Shown: positions 44,138-53,700 of the stretch, one piece after another
How positions within the stretch are numbered: position 1 is the first letter of the stretch
Layout: every line of letters starts with the position of its first letter
Assembly (NCBI RefSeq): GCF_003634455.1
Contig: NZ_RBLC01000001.1
Coordinates: forward strand, 930,001 to 994,000
Direction: 5' to 3'
Length of the DNA stretch: 64,000 nt
DNA from: Flavobacterium endophyticum
GTDB taxonomy: Bacteria > Bacteroidota > Bacteroidia > Flavobacteriales > Flavobacteriaceae
Program-made: the position numbers and the translations under genes
The notes under the pieces: generated by a model
What the model saw: only the letters and a program-made list of their open reading frames with translations
Databases searched by the model: none
What the model was told of the DNA's origin: nothing

Positions 44138-45373
44138 TTAAGAAGCTGTTTTCAGACGCTGCAATAAGTTTTTGTCTAAAGCATTTTCAGCATAGGATTT
44201 ATCGATTACTAACGATTTATCGTCAGAACTTGGCAAATCGTACATCGCATCGGTCAATATTGCCTCACACAATGAACGAAGGCCACGAGCACCTAATTTA
44301 TACTCTAACGCTTTATCCACCACATAATCTAAAGCCTCATCAGAAATAGAGAACTCTACATCGTCCATAGCAAAAAGCTTTTGGTATTGCTTGATTAGAG
44401 CATTTTTAGGCTCCGTCAGGATGGCTCTCAATGTTTCTCTATCCAAAGGATCCATGTGTGTCAAAACCGGAAGGCGGCCAATTATTTCAGGAATCAATCC
44501 GAAGTCTTTAATGTCTTTCGGGATGATATACTGCAACAGATTGTCTTTGTCTACATTATCTGCTTTTTTAGAAGAGCTGTATCCGACAGCCTGACGATTC
44601 AGACGTTTCGAAATGATTCTTTCTACGCCGTCAAAAGCACCACCAGCAATAAATAAAATGTTCTGAGTGTTTACCTCAACAAATTTTTGGTCCGGATGTT
44701 TCCTTCCTCCTTTTGGCGGTACGTTTACTACCGTTCCTTCAAGCAATTTCAATAAAGCCTGCTGAACGCCTTCTCCAGAAACGTCTCTCGTAATCGACGG
44801 ATTGTCGCTTTTGCGTGCAATCTTGTCAATCTCATCGATAAAAACAATTCCTCTTTCGGCTTTCGCGACATCATAATCTGCAGCCTGAAGCAATCTTGTC
44901 AGGATGCTTTCCACATCTTCTCCAACATAACCTGCTTCGGTCAATACGGTCGCATCGACAATTGCCAATGGAACATCCAACATTTTGGCGATGGTTTTTG
45001 CCACCAATGTTTTTCCAGTTCCAGTCTGGCCTACCATGATAATATTACTTTTCTCGATTTCGACCTCATCGTCTAATTGCTGTTGCATCAAACGTTTGTA
45101 GTGGTTGTAAACCGCAACCGACATTACCTTTTTAGTTTGGTCTTGCCCGATTACGTATTTATCAAGAAAAGCCCTGATTTCTTTTGGTTTTTGCAAAACA
45201 AGATCCGAAGCCATGGCTCCATTTCTTTTATTCTGCCTTAGTTCTTCAATAACAATTCCATGAGCCTGCTCAATGCATTTGTCGCATATGTGCGCGTCAA
45301 TCCCTGCAATCAGCAGATTTGTTTCTGGCTTTTTCCTTCCACAAAAAGAACACTCTAATACTTCTTTAGCCAT
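44138..45373 (-). CDS. clpX: ATP-dependent Clp protease ATP-binding subunit ClpX
   Basis: AAA+ unfoldase that feeds tagged proteins to ClpP. The 411-residue protein has an N-terminal zinc-binding domain (C8, C11, C30, C33), Walker A GQTGTGKT, Walker [12 protein letters not shown], the RKH-type pore and the IGF-type ClpP-binding loop region near [13 protein letters not shown]. It lies downstream of clpP on the same strand with 75 bases between, containing short repeats (see findings). The order tig-clpP-clpX is the conserved bacterial arrangement. Confidence 0.97.
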   Translation of the reverse strand: MAKEVLECSFCGRKKPETNLLIAGIDAHICDKCIEQAHGIVIEELRQNKRNGAMASDLVLQKPKEIRAFLDKYVIGQDQTKKVMSVAVYNHYKRLMQQQLDDEVEIEKSNIIMVGQTGTGKTLVAKTIAKMLDVPLAIVDATVLTEAGYVGEDVESILTRLLQAADYDVAKAERGIVFIDEIDKIARKSDNPSITRDVSGEGVQQALLKLLEGTVVNVPPKGGRKHPDQKFVEVNTQNILFIAGGAFDGVERIISKRLNRQAVGYSSSKKADNVDKDNLLQYIIPKDIKDFGLIPEIIGRLPVLTHMDPLDRETLRAILTEPKNALIKQYQKLFAMDDVEFSISDEALDYVVDKALEYKLGARGLRSLCEAILTDAMYDLPSSDDKSLVIDKSYAENALDKNLLQRLKTAS

Positions 45374-45379
45374 ATTTAA

Positions 45380-45434
45380 TTTTAGATTTCAGATTTTAGA
45401 TTTCAGATTCCAGTCCCTGACTGAAATCTGATTT
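45380..45434. repeat. Short direct and inverted repeats between clpP and clpX
   Basis: TTTTAGATTTCAGA appears twice in tandem (from about 45380 and 45394), and AGATTTCAG (45398-45406) pairs with CTGAAATCT (45421-45429). The element could fold on either strand. It is typical of simple intergenic repeats in this group rather than a clear regulatory site. Confidence 0.5.
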
Positions 45435-45448
45435 CTGCCATCTGATTT

Positions 45449-46108
45449 TTAACTTCTTCTCAAAACTTCATCAATCATTCCGTACTCTTTTGCTTCATCC
45501 GCTTTCATCCAGTAATCTCTTTCGCTGTCTTTGTGAACTCTCTCGAAGGTCTGTCCTGAATGTTTCGAAATGATTTCATACAATTCGTCTTTCAATTTCA
45601 GCATCTCGCGTAAGTTGATTTCCATATCGGTTGCAACTCCTTGAGCGCCTCCAGATGGCTGGTGAATCATTACTCTTGAATGTGGCAATGCAGAACGTTT
45701 TCCTTCTGCCCCAGCACAAAGCAAGACTGCTCCCATAGAAGCGGCCATTCCGGTACAGATTGTCGCAACGTCTGGCTTGATGTATTGCATTGTGTCATAA
45801 ATTCCAAGACCAGCATAAACGCTTCCGCCTGGAGAATTGATATAAATCTGGACGTCTTTAGAAGAATCAACGCTTTCTAAGAACAATAGCTGCGCCTGTA
45901 TGATGTTAGCAACATGGTCGTCTACTCCTGTTCCAAGAAAGATAATTCTGTCCATCATCAAGCGAGAGAATACATCCAGCTGCGATACGTTCAATTGTCT
46001 TTCTTCAATAATATATGGTGTCATGCTGTTTACGATTTTATCGTAGTACATGCTATTGACACCTTGGTGCTTTGTAGCAAACTTTTTAAATTCTTTACCG
46101 TAATCCAT
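45449..46108 (-). CDS. clpP: ATP-dependent Clp protease proteolytic subunit
   Basis: The barrel-shaped serine protease of the Clp system. The 219-residue protein has the triad S124 (GMAASMGA), H149 (VMIHQPSGG) and D198 (SERDYW), and an N-terminal propeptide-like extension of about 28 residues before TPYIIEERQ. It probably has its own promoter in the 225-base gap after tig, because a terminator follows tig. Confidence 0.97.
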   Translation of the reverse strand: MDYGKEFKKFATKHQGVNSMYYDKIVNSMTPYIIEERQLNVSQLDVFSRLMMDRIIFLGTGVDDHVANIIQAQLLFLESVDSSKDVQIYINSPGGSVYAGLGIYDTMQYIKPDVATICTGMAASMGAVLLCAGAEGKRSALPHSRVMIHQPSGGAQGVATDMEINLREMLKLKDELYEIISKHSGQTFERVHKDSERDYWMKADEAKEYGMIDEVLRRS

Positions 46109-46278
46109 TTTTAGTTATAAGTTAAATGTTATGAGTCATAAATAACTCTAATTTATTCTTTTCTGTTGATTATTGCAAAGTTCGTGCAAATATTAAATCA
46201 GAACTTGTTGACATGAAAAGAACTTGAATAATCGGACAATCCGTCAGTAAGGGACAAAAAACCGAAAGGCTTCAAATA

Positions 46279-46306
46279 AAAAGAGCGCCAAAAAATATTT
46301 TGGCGC
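46279..46306 (-). terminator. Terminator after tig (minus strand)
   Basis: On the minus strand GCGCCAAAA / TTTTGGCGC with a TATT loop (46285-46293, 46298-46306), then TCTTTTTATT. It separates tig from clpP. Confidence 0.8.
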
Positions 46307-46333
46307 CTTAAAGATAACTATTTTTTCAAGAAA

Positions 46334-47659
46334 TTATTCTTCGTACATTTCTTTGATGAACTGCTCGTAAGAAACTTCTTTGGTTTTTGCTTTTACTTTT
46401 TCTTTAAACAAGCTAAGCATTTTTTCGCTCATTACTTGTTCTGAAAGTCTTTTCACTTCTTCTTGATTTGAAAGCACACGTGCTACGATTCCTTCTACAT
46501 CTTCTTCGGTAGGATTCATCTGTCCGAATTGTGCCATTTGTTTTTTGATTACTTCAGAAGTATAGGATTTCAAATCTTCAAAAGTGATTTGAAGGTTATT
46601 TTGCGCCAAAACTTTTCCTTCAATCAATTGGTAGCGAAGTCCATTTTCTGATCTTGCATATTCTTCTTCAGCTTGCTCAGGAGTCAAAGGCGTTTCGCCA
46701 ACAGTTTGAATCCATTTTTTCAAGAATGTCGCTGGCAATTCGAATTTTGTATTTTCTAATAAAGAAGCCGTAACATCGTTCAAGAATTTCTGGTCTGCTT
46801 GAGAAGCAAATTGTTTTTCAGCGTCTTCTTTGATTTTTTCTTTTAACTGCTCAACAGAAGTAACATTTCCTTCTCCGAACAATTTGTCGAATAATTCTTG
46901 ATTCAATTCTGCCAATTCAGTAGCATTGATTTCTTCAATCTTGAAATCAACATCAATATCAAGACCATGAACATTATCGTGATCTACTTTTAGGTAATCC
47001 ATTAATTTGTGATCGTCATCAAAAAGACCTTTAGTTTTTAACGTAACGACATCACCTACTTTTTTGCCAATGAATTTTTTGGCTGTCTTTTTGTCTTTGA
47101 AAACATCAAGAGAAATTGTTGCAGTATTATTGATTCCGTTTTCCTCGTTAGTAAAAGTTCCTGTCAAATCGAATCCTTCTTCAACAGTATCTTTAGAAAT
47201 CAGTTTTCCGTATTGTTTTTGGATGCGTTCTACTTGATCGTTAAGCATTTTATCGTCAGCAGTAATTTTATAGAACGTCACTTTATTTTTAGCCTCTAAG
47301 TCAACTGTAAACTCAGGAGCAAGACCCAATTCAAAGTCAAAAGAATAATCATCAGCATCCCAATCGAAGTTTTCATTCATTTTAGGAAGCGGATTACCAA
47401 GTATGTCTAATTTTTCTGAAGCTAAGTATTTGTTCAGATTTTCTTGCAACACTTTATTTACTTCTTCCAGCAAAACCGCTTTTCCGTATTGTTTCTGGAT
47501 CAGGCTCATTGGAACAGCGCCTTTTCTAAAACCAGGAATGCTGGCGTTTTTCAAATAATTTTTTAAAACCTTATCCACTTGAGGAGCATAATCTGCTTTT
47601 GAGATTTCAACCGTTACAATCGCATTTAAAGCGTCAACATTATTTCTTGTAATATTCAT
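46334..47659 (-). CDS. tig: Trigger factor
   Basis: Ribosome-bound chaperone for nascent chains. The 441-residue protein has the N-terminal ribosome-binding domain with the GFRKGAVP signature (FRKG-type), a central FKBP-like segment near residues 155-235 that is weakly conserved, and a helical C-terminal domain. It is upstream of clpP and clpX, but a hairpin terminator lies in between. Its promoter is visible at 47685-47715. Confidence 0.93.
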   Translation of the reverse strand: MNITRNNVDALNAIVTVEISKADYAPQVDKVLKNYLKNASIPGFRKGAVPMSLIQKQYGKAVLLEEVNKVLQENLNKYLASEKLDILGNPLPKMNENFDWDADDYSFDFELGLAPEFTVDLEAKNKVTFYKITADDKMLNDQVERIQKQYGKLISKDTVEEGFDLTGTFTNEENGINNTATISLDVFKDKKTAKKFIGKKVGDVVTLKTKGLFDDDHKLMDYLKVDHDNVHGLDIDVDFKIEEINATELAELNQELFDKLFGEGNVTSVEQLKEKIKEDAEKQFASQADQKFLNDVTASLLENTKFELPATFLKKWIQTVGETPLTPEQAEEEYARSENGLRYQLIEGKVLAQNNLQITFEDLKSYTSEVIKKQMAQFGQMNPTEEDVEGIVARVLSNQEEVKRLSEQVMSEKMLSLFKEKVKAKTKEVSYEQFIKEMYEE

Positions 47660-47684
47660 TTTTTTACATACTAAAATTGGGTTG

Positions 47685-47715
47685 CAAAATTATAACATTT
47701 TTACAACCCAACCAA
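47685..47715 (-). promoter_or_regulatory. tig promoter
   Basis: Minus strand TTG (47713-47715) and TAATTTTG (47685-47692) with a 20-base spacer, 26 bases before the ATG. Confidence 0.6.
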
Positions 47716-47782
47716 GTTTTACATTAATGTATTAATATAGGATTAACAAATACGATAACTATCTGCTATCAAATCTACTGTA

Positions 47783-48151
47783 TTATTTATCACCTCCTGT
47801 CAAGGAGAACAGGACAGACTGCAAAACAGACAAAATCAAGCTAAACAAAAGTGCCGTCCAAAAACTAGAAACAGCAAAGCCATCTACCAAATTGGCACAA
47901 AGCATAATAATCAAGGCATTGATGACAAGGAGAAATAATCCAAAAGTGATAAACGTCACCGGTAGTGTCAGTAGGACTAGAATAGGCTTCACAAATAAAT
48001 TCAGCAGTCCCAAAACTACGGCTACGATAATCGCCGTTACAAAATTATCGGACGAAAGACCATGTGCTCCTTTAAGGGCTACACCCGGCATAAAATGTGC
48101 TATTACCATTACTAAAACAGCCGTAAGAAGGATTCTGATAATTAAATTCAT
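47783..48151 (-). CDS. Phage holin family (YvlD-like) small membrane protein
   Basis: A 122-residue protein with four hydrophobic segments (about 3-20, 34-52, 57-82, 92-116) in the Phage_holin_4_2/YvlD arrangement, with the conserved LNLFVKPILVLLTLPVTFITFG loop region. Despite the family name it is usually a chromosomal envelope protein. The start at 48151 is chosen over a far upstream ATG (48244) because a TATATTTG -7 box lies at 48174-48181 on the same strand. It is separate from tig by about 120 bases. Confidence 0.85.
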   Translation of the reverse strand: MNLIIRILLTAVLVMVIAHFMPGVALKGAHGLSSDNFVTAIIVAVVLGLLNLFVKPILVLLTLPVTFITFGLFLLVINALIIMLCANLVDGFAVSSFWTALLFSLILSVLQSVLFSLTGGDK

Positions 48152-48173
48152 AATAACTTGATTTATATTTACC

Positions 48174-48181
48174 CAAATATA
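48174..48181 (-). promoter_or_regulatory. -7 box TATATTTG of the holin-family gene
   Basis: CAAATATA on the plus strand, 23 bases before the ATG at 48151. Confidence 0.5.
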
Positions 48182-48250
48182 GCAATTTTTATGATGTGTT
48201 AATTTATGCATAAAAAATATCATACAAATCTTATATGTAAACATTTTTTT

Positions 48251-48258
48251 TATCTTTG
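48251..48258 (+). promoter_or_regulatory. -7 box TATCTTTG before the T9SS beta-propeller gene
   Basis: A perfect TAnnTTTG match, 31 bases before the ATG at 48289. Confidence 0.6.
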
Positions 48259-48288
48259 GAATTCATATAATTCAATCAAATACACATT

Positions 48289-49635
48289 ATGAAAAAAACA
48301 TTACTATTTTTATCGTTGTTCGCTGCAGCGGGTATGAACGCCCAATGGACAGAACAAAACACAGGTTTCGCAGAGGCTTCAAGAGGAGTTCAGAATATCG
48401 AAATCATCAATGCAAATGTAGTTTGGGCATTAGGATATGATGGAACTCCAGCTGATGCTATTGTACAAGAATTCACAAGAACTACTGATGGTGGAGCAAA
48501 CTGGGTTCCAGGAACTATCGAAATTTTCGATCCGAGCTTAACAATAACAAACTTATCAGCTGTAAGCGCTACTACTGCATTTGCTGGAGCCGTAGATGCT
48601 ACTCTTGGTGGCGGAGGCGTATACAAAACTACTGACGGAGGAGCAACTTGGACAAATTCAAACCCTGGTGGATATGTAACATCAGGAACATTATCTTCTT
48701 ATTTCAACGTTGTACATTTCTTTGATGAAAATAATGGTGTTACTCAAGGAGATCCTATCGGTGCAGGTAATGGAGAGTTTGAAGTTTACAGAACAACAAA
48801 CGGAGGAACAACATGGACATTGGCACCAGCTGCATCATTACCAGACCCTGCTGCAGGCGAATATGGATATAATGGAGGAAACGTAGCTGCAGGAAATACT
48901 TTCTGGTTTGTTACCAACAAAGGTAAATTATACAGAACAACAGACATGGGAGCAACTTGGACAAAATTAAACACTCCTATTACAGACTTCTCTGGAACCA
49001 ATACTGGAGGACAAATTTTCTTTAGTGATAACAACAATGGTATCCTTATAGCTAGGACTGGACCTCAAGCAACAGCAACTTATACTCTTTACAAAACTAC
49101 TGACGGTGGAACTACATGGGGTACAGGCGCTAGCTATACAGCTCCTTACAGAAACGTAGCCTACATTAAAGGAACTACAGTTCTTGTTGGAACTGGAACA
49201 GCTGGAACAGTTCAATCTACAGCTTACAGCAATGACAATGGAACTACATGGACACAAATAGACAGCGGAACACAAAGAACTTCAATCGCATTCTTAGACG
49301 GATCTACAGGATGGGCTGGAGGTTTCACTGATGGTGTTACTGGCTTAGGTGGAATTTACAAATACAGCGGTGCAGCTCTAGGAATAGAAGATATCGCATC
49401 TAACAAAACTTTCAAAGTTTATCCAAACCCAACTAACAGCCAATTAAACTTAAGCGGTGCTTCTATCAACGAAGTTGCAGTTTATGATTTATTAGGAAAA
49501 CAAGTGATGACTCAAAAATTCTCAGCTCAAGACCAAGTTAGCTTAAACGTTTCTGGACTTGAAACTGGAATGTATGTTTTGACAGCTACAAATGATAGCG
49601 GAGCTAAAGAAACTGTTAAATTTGCAAAACAATAA
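48289..49635 (+). CDS. Secreted beta-propeller protein with BNR/Asp-box repeats and type A T9SS sorting domain
   Basis: The 448-residue protein has a signal peptide (about 1-18), six Asp-box-like repeats (TTDGGANW, TTDGGATW, TTNGGTTW, TTDMGATW, TTDGGTTW, SNDNGTTW), matching a Ycf48/sialidase-like beta-propeller, and a C-terminal type A sorting domain starting FKVYPNPTNSQLNLSG and ending ETVKFAKQ. It is exported through the T9SS and the tail is then removed. Asp-box repeats alone do not show enzyme activity. It is monocistronic with a clear terminator. Confidence 0.92.
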   Translation: MKKTLLFLSLFAAAGMNAQWTEQNTGFAEASRGVQNIEIINANVVWALGYDGTPADAIVQEFTRTTDGGANWVPGTIEIFDPSLTITNLSAVSATTAFAGAVDATLGGGGVYKTTDGGATWTNSNPGGYVTSGTLSSYFNVVHFFDENNGVTQGDPIGAGNGEFEVYRTTNGGTTWTLAPAASLPDPAAGEYGYNGGNVAAGNTFWFVTNKGKLYRTTDMGATWTKLNTPITDFSGTNTGGQIFFSDNNNGILIARTGPQATATYTLYKTTDGGTTWGTGASYTAPYRNVAYIKGTTVLVGTGTAGTVQSTAYSNDNGTTWTQIDSGTQRTSIAFLDGSTGWAGGFTDGVTGLGGIYKYSGAALGIEDIASNKTFKVYPNPTNSQLNLSGASINEVAVYDLLGKQVMTQKFSAQDQVSLNVSGLETGMYVLTATNDSGAKETVKFAKQ

Positions 49636-49656
49636 TTAATAATAGTTTTTAATTAC

Positions 49657-49690
49657 AAAAATCCCTTTCTGAAACAGAAAGGGATTTTTT
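49657..49690. terminator. Bidirectional terminator
   Basis: AAAAATCCCTTTCTG / CAGAAAGGGATTTTT perfect 15-bp stem between convergent genes. Confidence 0.9.
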
Positions 49691-50455
49691 TTATTTTAAT
49701 AAGTACTGAATTGATTCGCTGTAAAAATCTTTAGGGTTTTCGGCATGGAGCCAATGCCCAGCATTAGGTATCGTTTTTATTTCAGAATTTGGGAAATGAT
49801 GCTTGATTGTTTCGAAATCTTCATCCTTAATATAATTTGAATTTCCTCCTCTTAAAAACAATGTCGGTTTTTCGAAAACTGCATTTTCAGGAAGCGCCTT
49901 TCCTATATTATCAATTTGTTCATTAAAAACAGGAAGATTGAAACGGAAAGCCAACTGACCTAGCTCTATCCAATAAAGGCTTTTCATTAAAAATTGGCGT
50001 GTACCAAAATCCGAAACATATCCTTTCAAAATCTCTTCGACTTGAGAGCGATCTGGCTTCTGGGTTAAATCAACTGCATTTAATCCGGCCATGATATCTT
50101 GATGATGCGGCCTGTAGTATTTTGGACCAATATCTGCCACAATTAGCTTTTCTACTTTTTCCGGATAAGTGGTTGCAAAAAACATGGCTACTTTCCCTCC
50201 CATAGAATGTCCTAAAATTGAAACCTTATCCAAATTATTTGTTTGGCAGTACTCCAAAACATCTTCAACCATCACTTCATACGTAAACTCATCGGAATGA
50301 AAACTTCTTCCGTGATTACGCAAGTCTAAAATATGCAACTGAAAACCTTCAGAAGCCATTTGTCCAGCCAAAGTTTTCCAATTGTCCGACATCCCTAAAA
50401 AACCATGAAGAATAAGCAACGGCTTTCCTTCGCCTTCTATTTTTGAGTACAACAT
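49691..50455 (-). CDS. Alpha/beta hydrolase (YbfF-like esterase)
   Basis: A 254-residue hydrolase with nucleophile S84 in LGHSMGG, oxyanion HGFLGMSDNW, and catalytic His in NAGHWLHAE. The DLRNHGRS motif and lid region (LKGYVSDFGTRQFLMKSLYW) match YbfF-like enzymes, esterases of short acyl chains or acyl-CoA. It follows pdxJ by 18 bases and probably shares its transcript. Confidence 0.88.
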   Translation of the reverse strand: MLYSKIEGEGKPLLILHGFLGMSDNWKTLAGQMASEGFQLHILDLRNHGRSFHSDEFTYEVMVEDVLEYCQTNNLDKVSILGHSMGGKVAMFFATTYPEKVEKLIVADIGPKYYRPHHQDIMAGLNAVDLTQKPDRSQVEEILKGYVSDFGTRQFLMKSLYWIELGQLAFRFNLPVFNEQIDNIGKALPENAVFEKPTLFLRGGNSNYIKDEDFETIKHHFPNSEIKTIPNAGHWLHAENPKDFYSESIQYLLK

Positions 50456-50473
50456 AAATCGCTTTTTAAATTT

Positions 50474-51187
50474 TTATTTCAACTTCTGAAGATACATATT
50501 GACTACGTTTTCAAGCCCTAGATATATAGATTCAGAAATCAAGGCATGTCCTATAGAAACTTCGAGCAGGTTTGGAATATGTTGTTGAAAAAACTGAATA
50601 TTATCGAGACTCAAATCATGGCCGGCATTGATTCCGAGGTCGAGTTCGTTTGCCAGTTTTGCCGATTCATCATACGGCTGTATGCCATCTTTATTTCCTA
50701 AACCATACTGATGCGCAAAGGCCTCGGTATACAACTCAATTCTTTCAGTCCCTGTTTTTTTGGCGCCCTCAATCATTTCAAGAACTGGATCTACAAAAAT
50801 GGAAGTCCTGATTCCGTTGCGCTGAAACTCTTGGATAATTTCCGTCAAATAATCTTGGTTTTTTATTGTATTCCATCCTGCGTTAGACGTAATTGCATCG
50901 TCTGCATCCGGAACCAAAGTCACCTGTGTAGGCTTGACTTCTAAAACTAAATCTATAAATTTTCGCTCTGGATTTCCTTCTATATTGTATTCTGTATATA
51001 CGACAGACTTCAAATCACGAGCATCTTGGTAGCGAATGTGGCGTTCGTCAGGTCTTGGATGGATGGTAATTCCTTGTCCGCCAAAACGCTGAATATCATT
51101 GGCAACTTGCAATAAATCAGGAACATTGCCACCTCTCGCATTTCGTAAAGTTGCTATTTTATTTATGTTTACGCTTAATTTTGTCAT
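50474..51187 (-). CDS. pdxJ: Pyridoxine 5'-phosphate synthase
   Basis: Condenses 1-deoxyxylulose-5-phosphate with 3-amino-2-oxopropyl phosphate to make vitamin B6. The 237-residue TIM-barrel enzyme has the N-terminal LSVNINKIATLRNARGGNVPD, GITIHPRPDERHI, VTLVPD, LGINAGHDL and the C-terminal VSIGHALISESI segments of the family. It is divergent from the CBS-domain gene and upstream of the hydrolase. Confidence 0.96.
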   Translation of the reverse strand: MTKLSVNINKIATLRNARGGNVPDLLQVANDIQRFGGQGITIHPRPDERHIRYQDARDLKSVVYTEYNIEGNPERKFIDLVLEVKPTQVTLVPDADDAITSNAGWNTIKNQDYLTEIIQEFQRNGIRTSIFVDPVLEMIEGAKKTGTERIELYTEAFAHQYGLGNKDGIQPYDESAKLANELDLGINAGHDLSLDNIQFFQQHIPNLLEVSIGHALISESIYLGLENVVNMYLQKLK

Positions 51188-51292
51188 TGGAATACTTTTT
51201 GAGAATAATTATTTAATACAAAAATACAAAGTTAAACAAGGCGTTTTGTGCTATTTTTTGATTATTTTGCAACGGATTATCGACAGTAGGCT

Positions 51293-51952
51293 ATGACAGA
51301 AATTACAGACTATATCAACAACGACATCAAGGCGATAGCCATTGGCGACACGATTGAATCAGTTCAGGATTTTTTCGCCGACCTGTCATTTTCACATTTT
51401 CCAGTTTTGGAAGAAGGAATATACATCGGAAGCATTTCGGGAGATGATGTAGAAACTTTCGATTCTGATAAAAAAGTTAACGACTATCGTTACACTTTGG
51501 AAGGTTTTTTTGCCAGAAAAAACATGATTTGGCTAGATGTCTTGGAAGTTTTTGCTAGAAACCATACGAGCGTTGTTCCTGTTCTAGATGACAAGAATAA
51601 CTATATCGGTTATTACGACATCACAGACATCATCAAATTTTTCCACGAAACTCCTTTCCTGAAAGAAATGGGAGGAATTATTATTGTTGAAAAAAACATT
51701 AATGACTATTCTATGAGCCAGATCACACAGATCGTAGAAAGCAATAACGGAAAATTGCTCGGCTTGTTTGTCTCTAATGTGGAAGCTGACAAAGTTCAGA
51801 TTACTATAAAAATTACTTTGGGCGCGATGAATGAAATCATTCAGACTTTCAGGCGCTATAACTATGAAATTATTTCAGAACATCAAGAAGACAATTATCT
51901 GAATGCCTTAAAAGAGCGCTCGGACTATTTGGATAAATATTTAAACATATAA
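51293..51952 (+). CDS. Tandem CBS-domain protein with a C-terminal ACT-like segment
   Basis: The 219-residue cytoplasmic protein has two CBS motifs (about 10-65 and 75-130; FPVLEEGIYIGSIS and VVPVLDDKNNYIGYYDITDI), then a ~75-residue region (IIIVEKNINDYSMSQITQIVESNNGKLLGLFVS) that looks like an ACT-type beta-alpha-beta unit. CBS pairs bind adenosyl nucleotides. It precedes nadK by 22 bases at the head of the envelope-gene run, a conserved placement in Bacteroidota, so it may sense adenine nucleotides or NAD status. That last point is inference. Confidence 0.8.
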   Translation: MTEITDYINNDIKAIAIGDTIESVQDFFADLSFSHFPVLEEGIYIGSISGDDVETFDSDKKVNDYRYTLEGFFARKNMIWLDVLEVFARNHTSVVPVLDDKNNYIGYYDITDIIKFFHETPFLKEMGGIIIVEKNINDYSMSQITQIVESNNGKLLGLFVSNVEADKVQITIKITLGAMNEIIQTFRRYNYEIISEHQEDNYLNALKERSDYLDKYLNI

Positions 51953-51974
51953 ATCAGATCTTAGATTATCAGAA

Positions 51975-52859
51975 ATGAAAGTAGCCATTTACGGTCAATA
52001 TTATCAAAATAGCACGGAGCCAATTATCAGAGATATTTTTGTTTTTTTTAACAAAAACAATGTCGAATTGGTCATTCAGGATGATTTTCTAGCCATGCTC
52101 TACGAAAAGCAAATCATCCAGAAAGAGTACAGCACTTTTCATGATTTTAACGATCTTGACAGCAACGTAGAAATTCTGGTAAGCATAGGCGGAGACGGAA
52201 CTATTTTGCGTGCGGCTACATTGGTGAGGGACTCTGGCATTCCTATTTTGGGAATAAACGCAGGGAGACTAGGCTTTTTGGCAACCGTCCAAAAAGAAAA
52301 TATCGATGAGCTGATGCAATATATTATCGATAAAAATTATTCCCTTTCGCCAAGAACATTGCTTAGCTTGGAAAGTTCCGAGAATATTCCAGAAATCGAA
52401 AATCTGAATTTTGCCATGAACGAAATTTCAGTAAGCAGAAAAGACACTACGTCGATGATTACTATCGAAACATACTTAAATGACGAATATTTAAATTCGT
52501 ATTGGGCAGATGGCTTGATTATTTCGACACCTACAGGTTCTACCGGATATTCGTTAAGTTGTGGCGGGCCGATACTCACACCTGCGGTCGAAAGTTTTGT
52601 AATTACTCCCATAGCACCACACAATTTAAACGCAAGACCTTTGGTCATTCCCGACAACGTCGAGATAAAGCTAAAAGTTTCCGGCCGTGAAGAACATTAT
52701 CTCGTTTCGTTGGATTCTAGGATAGCTTCAATCAGCAATGATACTGTGCTGACCATCAAAAAAACACCTTTCCAGATCAACATGGTCGAGCTTCCAGAGA
52801 AAAGCTTCTTGAAAACTTTACGCACCAAATTACTTTGGGGAGAAGACAAGAGAAACTAA
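51975..52859 (+). CDS. nadK: NAD kinase
   Basis: Phosphorylates NAD+ to NADP+. The 294-residue enzyme has the catalytic GGDGT motif with D74, the NE/D motif (AMNEISVSRKDTTSM), and the conserved SWADGLIISTPTGSTGYSLSCGGP region followed by PIAPHNLNARPLV. It lies 22 bases downstream of the CBS gene, and a separate promoter precedes the next gene. Confidence 0.97.
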   Translation: MKVAIYGQYYQNSTEPIIRDIFVFFNKNNVELVIQDDFLAMLYEKQIIQKEYSTFHDFNDLDSNVEILVSIGGDGTILRAATLVRDSGIPILGINAGRLGFLATVQKENIDELMQYIIDKNYSLSPRTLLSLESSENIPEIENLNFAMNEISVSRKDTTSMITIETYLNDEYLNSYWADGLIISTPTGSTGYSLSCGGPILTPAVESFVITPIAPHNLNARPLVIPDNVEIKLKVSGREEHYLVSLDSRIASISNDTVLTIKKTPFQINMVELPEKSFLKTLRTKLLWGEDKRN

Positions 52860-52964
52860 AGAAAATCCCTTACATTTTATACTATCGACACTTAAGTTTC
52901 GTTTACTTTAAATCGAAAGAGCCTAGCATTTGCCTAAAATTAAGGATATTTAATTATTAGACAG

Positions 52965-52993
52965 TTGATAAGTGCTCATAATTGTTATATTTG
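52965..52993 (+). promoter_or_regulatory. Promoter of the DUF6089-uppS-bamA run
   Basis: TTG (52965-52967) and TATATTTG (52986-52993) with an 18-base spacer, 21 bases before the ATG at 53014. Confidence 0.6.
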
Positions 52994-53013
52994 CACCCTT
53001 ATTTTTTCATTAA

Positions 53014-53697
53014 ATGAATCGAATAATAATTACATTTTTCTGCATTTTAAGTTTTGCCGTTTCTAACGCCCAGATTCACGAAATCGGAATTTTTGCCGGA
53101 GGAAACAACTACATTGGAGACGTTGGTCCGACCAATTATGTCAAGCCAAATGAATTTGCTTTCGGAGTGTTATACAAGTGGAATAAAAGTCCGAGACATT
53201 CTTGGAGAGTTTCTTATACGCAAGGAAAAATAACATCAGACGATAAGGATTCTGACATGCCCGCCAGAAAACAAAGAGGATTAAACTTTGAAAATAGTGT
53301 AAAAGAATTATCTTTAGGCCTTGAATTCAATTTTTTTGACTTTAATTTGCATGAATCGGGATTTTTGCTAACTCCATATGTATATTCAGGAATAAGTTAT
53401 TTTCGCTATACCGAATTATATTACCTGAACAATCAGTATGAAGAAGATGATAAAAAAAATAGTTTTGCAATCCCAATGACTGTTGGCGTGAAAACCAGAA
53501 TTGCAGAAAAGCTTATATTAGGATTTGAAGTCGGAGCTAGATATACCTTTACTGATAATCTTGATGGAAGCAACCCGAAAAATGACAGTTTTGATACATT
53601 GCGATTTGGAAATTTAAACAGCAAAGATTGGTATGTTTTTTCAGGTTTCACACTAACCTATACCTTTGGAAACAAACCATGCTACTGTGCAGAATAA
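53014..53697 (+). CDS. DUF6089 family outer membrane beta-barrel protein
   Basis: A 227-residue exported protein with signal peptide (about 1-19, ending SNAQ) and a predicted small beta-barrel (AFGVLYKWN, WRVSYTQGKI, LSLGLEFNFFDF, FTLTYTFG). It ends with two close cysteines (NKPCYC). The family sits upstream of uppS and bamA in many Bacteroidota; its role is unknown but envelope-linked by context. It is three bases before uppS. Confidence 0.82.
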   Translation: MNRIIITFFCILSFAVSNAQIHEIGIFAGGNNYIGDVGPTNYVKPNEFAFGVLYKWNKSPRHSWRVSYTQGKITSDDKDSDMPARKQRGLNFENSVKELSLGLEFNFFDFNLHESGFLLTPYVYSGISYFRYTELYYLNNQYEEDDKKNSFAIPMTVGVKTRIAEKLILGFEVGARYTFTDNLDGSNPKNDSFDTLRFGNLNSKDWYVFSGFTLTYTFGNKPCYCAE

Positions 53698-53700
53698 AGA

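Noticed and set aside
46170..46200. clpP -7 box in the gap after tig
   Set aside because: Candidates on the minus strand (GAACTTTG, TAATATTTG) each deviate from TAnnTTTG, so I did not assign a promoter.
48067..48258. Possible phage region suggested by the holin family name
   Set aside because: YvlD-type holin-family proteins are common chromosomal membrane proteins, and no other phage gene is nearby.
48466..49260. DNA tandem repeat or CRISPR-like array
   Set aside because: The repeated ACTACTGACGG-type words encode the Asp-box units of the beta-propeller; the spacing is irregular and in frame.
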